Source: Nocardia harenae NBRC 108248
GTDB lineage: Bacteria > Actinomycetota > Actinomycetes > Mycobacteriales > Mycobacteriaceae
Length of the DNA stretch: 64,000 nucleotides
Direction of reading: 5' to 3'
Assembly: GCF_001612885.1 (NCBI RefSeq)
Contig: NZ_BDBH01000011.1
Span: 248,001 to 312,000, forward strand
The translations under genes were made by a program, and so were the position numbers. Under the pieces are notes generated by a model. That model had not been told where the DNA came from and made no database searches. It worked only from the letters and a program-made list of their open reading frames with translations. Of the stretch, positions 63,358-64,000 are shown piece by piece. Position 1 is the first letter of the stretch. The number at the start of each line of letters is the position of its first letter.

Positions 63358-64000
63358 GGGCGGTCGTGCTCGGGGCCGGGATCGCCGGGCTGCTCGCGGC
63401 CAGGGTTCTCCGTGATCACTGCACGGAAGTCGTTGTCGTCGAGCGTGATTCGCTGGACGACGGCTGGCGGCGCGGGGTACCCCAGGCGCGGCACCTGCAC
63501 GGGCTGCTCGACCGCGGCCGCACCGTGCTGGAGGAGCTCTTCCCCGGCTTCACCGCCGAGGCGGCGGCGCGCGGGGCGACCACCGCCGAGGCGCTGGTCG
63601 GCACCCGCTGGTACCTGGGCGGGGCCCGCATGGCGCCGACCCCGACCGGGCTGACGTCGGTCATGGCGACGCGGCCGCTGCTGGAAGCGATTGTCCGCGA
63701 ACGGGTTCTGGCGCTGCCCGGAGTCTCGATACAGACCGGTTCCGTGCGCGGACTCATCGGTGACATGCACGCGGTGCGCGGAGTCCGGGTGACCGCCGAC
63801 GGTTCGGCACGCGCCTGCGGCATCGGCGCACCCGCCGCCGCGACCGGCGACAGCGCGGCACCCGGCAATGCGAAATCGGTCCCGGTCAGCGCGGCCACGG
63901 CCACCGCCGGCACGGCCCCGGTCACCGGCGGCACCGACCTCAGCGCCGACCTGGTGATCGACGCCACCGGCCGCGGCTCCCGCGCGCCCCAGTACCTCGC
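63354..64000 (+). CDS. FAD-dependent oxidoreductase, N-terminal part
   Basis: 215 residues to the right edge, open. The GTG overlaps the P450 stop (GTGA). It starts with a dinucleotide motif VVLGAGIAGLLAARVL and reaches a second FAD segment LVIDATGRGSR. QARHLHGLLDRGR is typical of squalene epoxidase/halogenase-like FAD enzymes near the tryptophan halogenase/geranylgeranyl reductase families. Between about residue 145 and 195 is an Ala/Thr/Gly-rich insert without clear homology. Reaction unknown. Confidence 0.85.
   Translation, partial: MRAVVLGAGIAGLLAARVLRDHCTEVVVVERDSLDDGWRRGVPQARHLHGLLDRGRTVLEELFPGFTAEAAARGATTAEALVGTRWYLGGARMAPTPTGLTSVMATRPLLEAIVRERVLALPGVSIQTGSVRGLIGDMHAVRGVRVTADGSARACGIGAPAAATGDSAAPGNAKSVPVSAATATAGTAPVTGGTDLSADLVIDATGRGSRAPQYL

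Overview
The window is very GC-rich, densely coding DNA with many GTG starts and frequent 4-base ATGA/GTGA gene overlaps. It carries fatty acyl-AMP ligases, mycolate-type methyltransferases, acyl-ACP desaturases and many cytochromes P450. This content points to a mycolic-acid actinomycete (order Mycobacteriales), most likely Nocardia or a close relative. The genus is an inference from gene content; no rRNA or tRNA is present to confirm it.

Layout. 1-4529: a Ugp/Mal-type ABC importer operon (ATPase end, lipoprotein binding protein, an embedded calcineurin-type phosphoesterase, two permeases). 4550-7023: small housekeeping genes and a WYL regulator. 7027-27248: twenty kilobases on the minus strand only. 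Read in the direction of transcription these are a five-gene lipid-tailoring operon (membrane desaturase, ACP, cyclopropane-synthase-like methyltransferase, P450, FAAL), then a LysR regulator, then FadD, a FAD reductase, an SGNH hydrolase and a compact Pfa-like (polyunsaturated fatty acid/polyketide) synthase of three overlapping genes. 27582-33188: divergent terpene synthase, PAS-GGDEF protein, acyl-CoA dehydrogenase, a decayed TetR gene and a 2OG-Fe dioxygenase-like protein. 33266-43710: MarR/quinone reductase pair with visible operators, two DapB-like oxidoreductases, a UvrA-like protein, a VOC/AraC pair, a Na+/H+ antiporter and a front-end desaturase. 43839-48082: a GntR-controlled catabolic operon (flavin monooxygenase, CoA transferase, CitE-like lyase). 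48150-53189: roadblock proteins, an AT-rich gap, a collapsed luciferase-like gene, a sigma factor and a molybdoenzyme. 53251-55638: P450/TetR pair and a hotdog thioesterase. 55682-60635: a six-gene minus-strand operon (FAAL, diiron desaturase, hotdog, ACP, methyltransferase, diiron desaturase). It faces a divergent plus-strand operon of two P450s and a FAD enzyme that runs off the window.

The most interesting content is the set of fatty-acid tailoring systems. Two loci 30 kb apart (22126-27248 and 55682-60635) pair a FAAL and a free-standing ACP with desaturases and a cyclopropane-synthase-like methyltransferase. They also share an ~80 bp homologous sequence exactly at the ACP/methyltransferase junction. 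The first locus abuts a Pfa-like synthase that has only two ACPs and no KS-CLF. I know of no characterised product for this combination; the reading of it as a dedicated ACP-tethered lipid pathway is inference from gene content and order.

I saw no tRNA, rRNA, CRISPR array, insertion sequence or prophage. Three gene remnants (32029-32460, 37061-37225, 49401-49814) show local decay.
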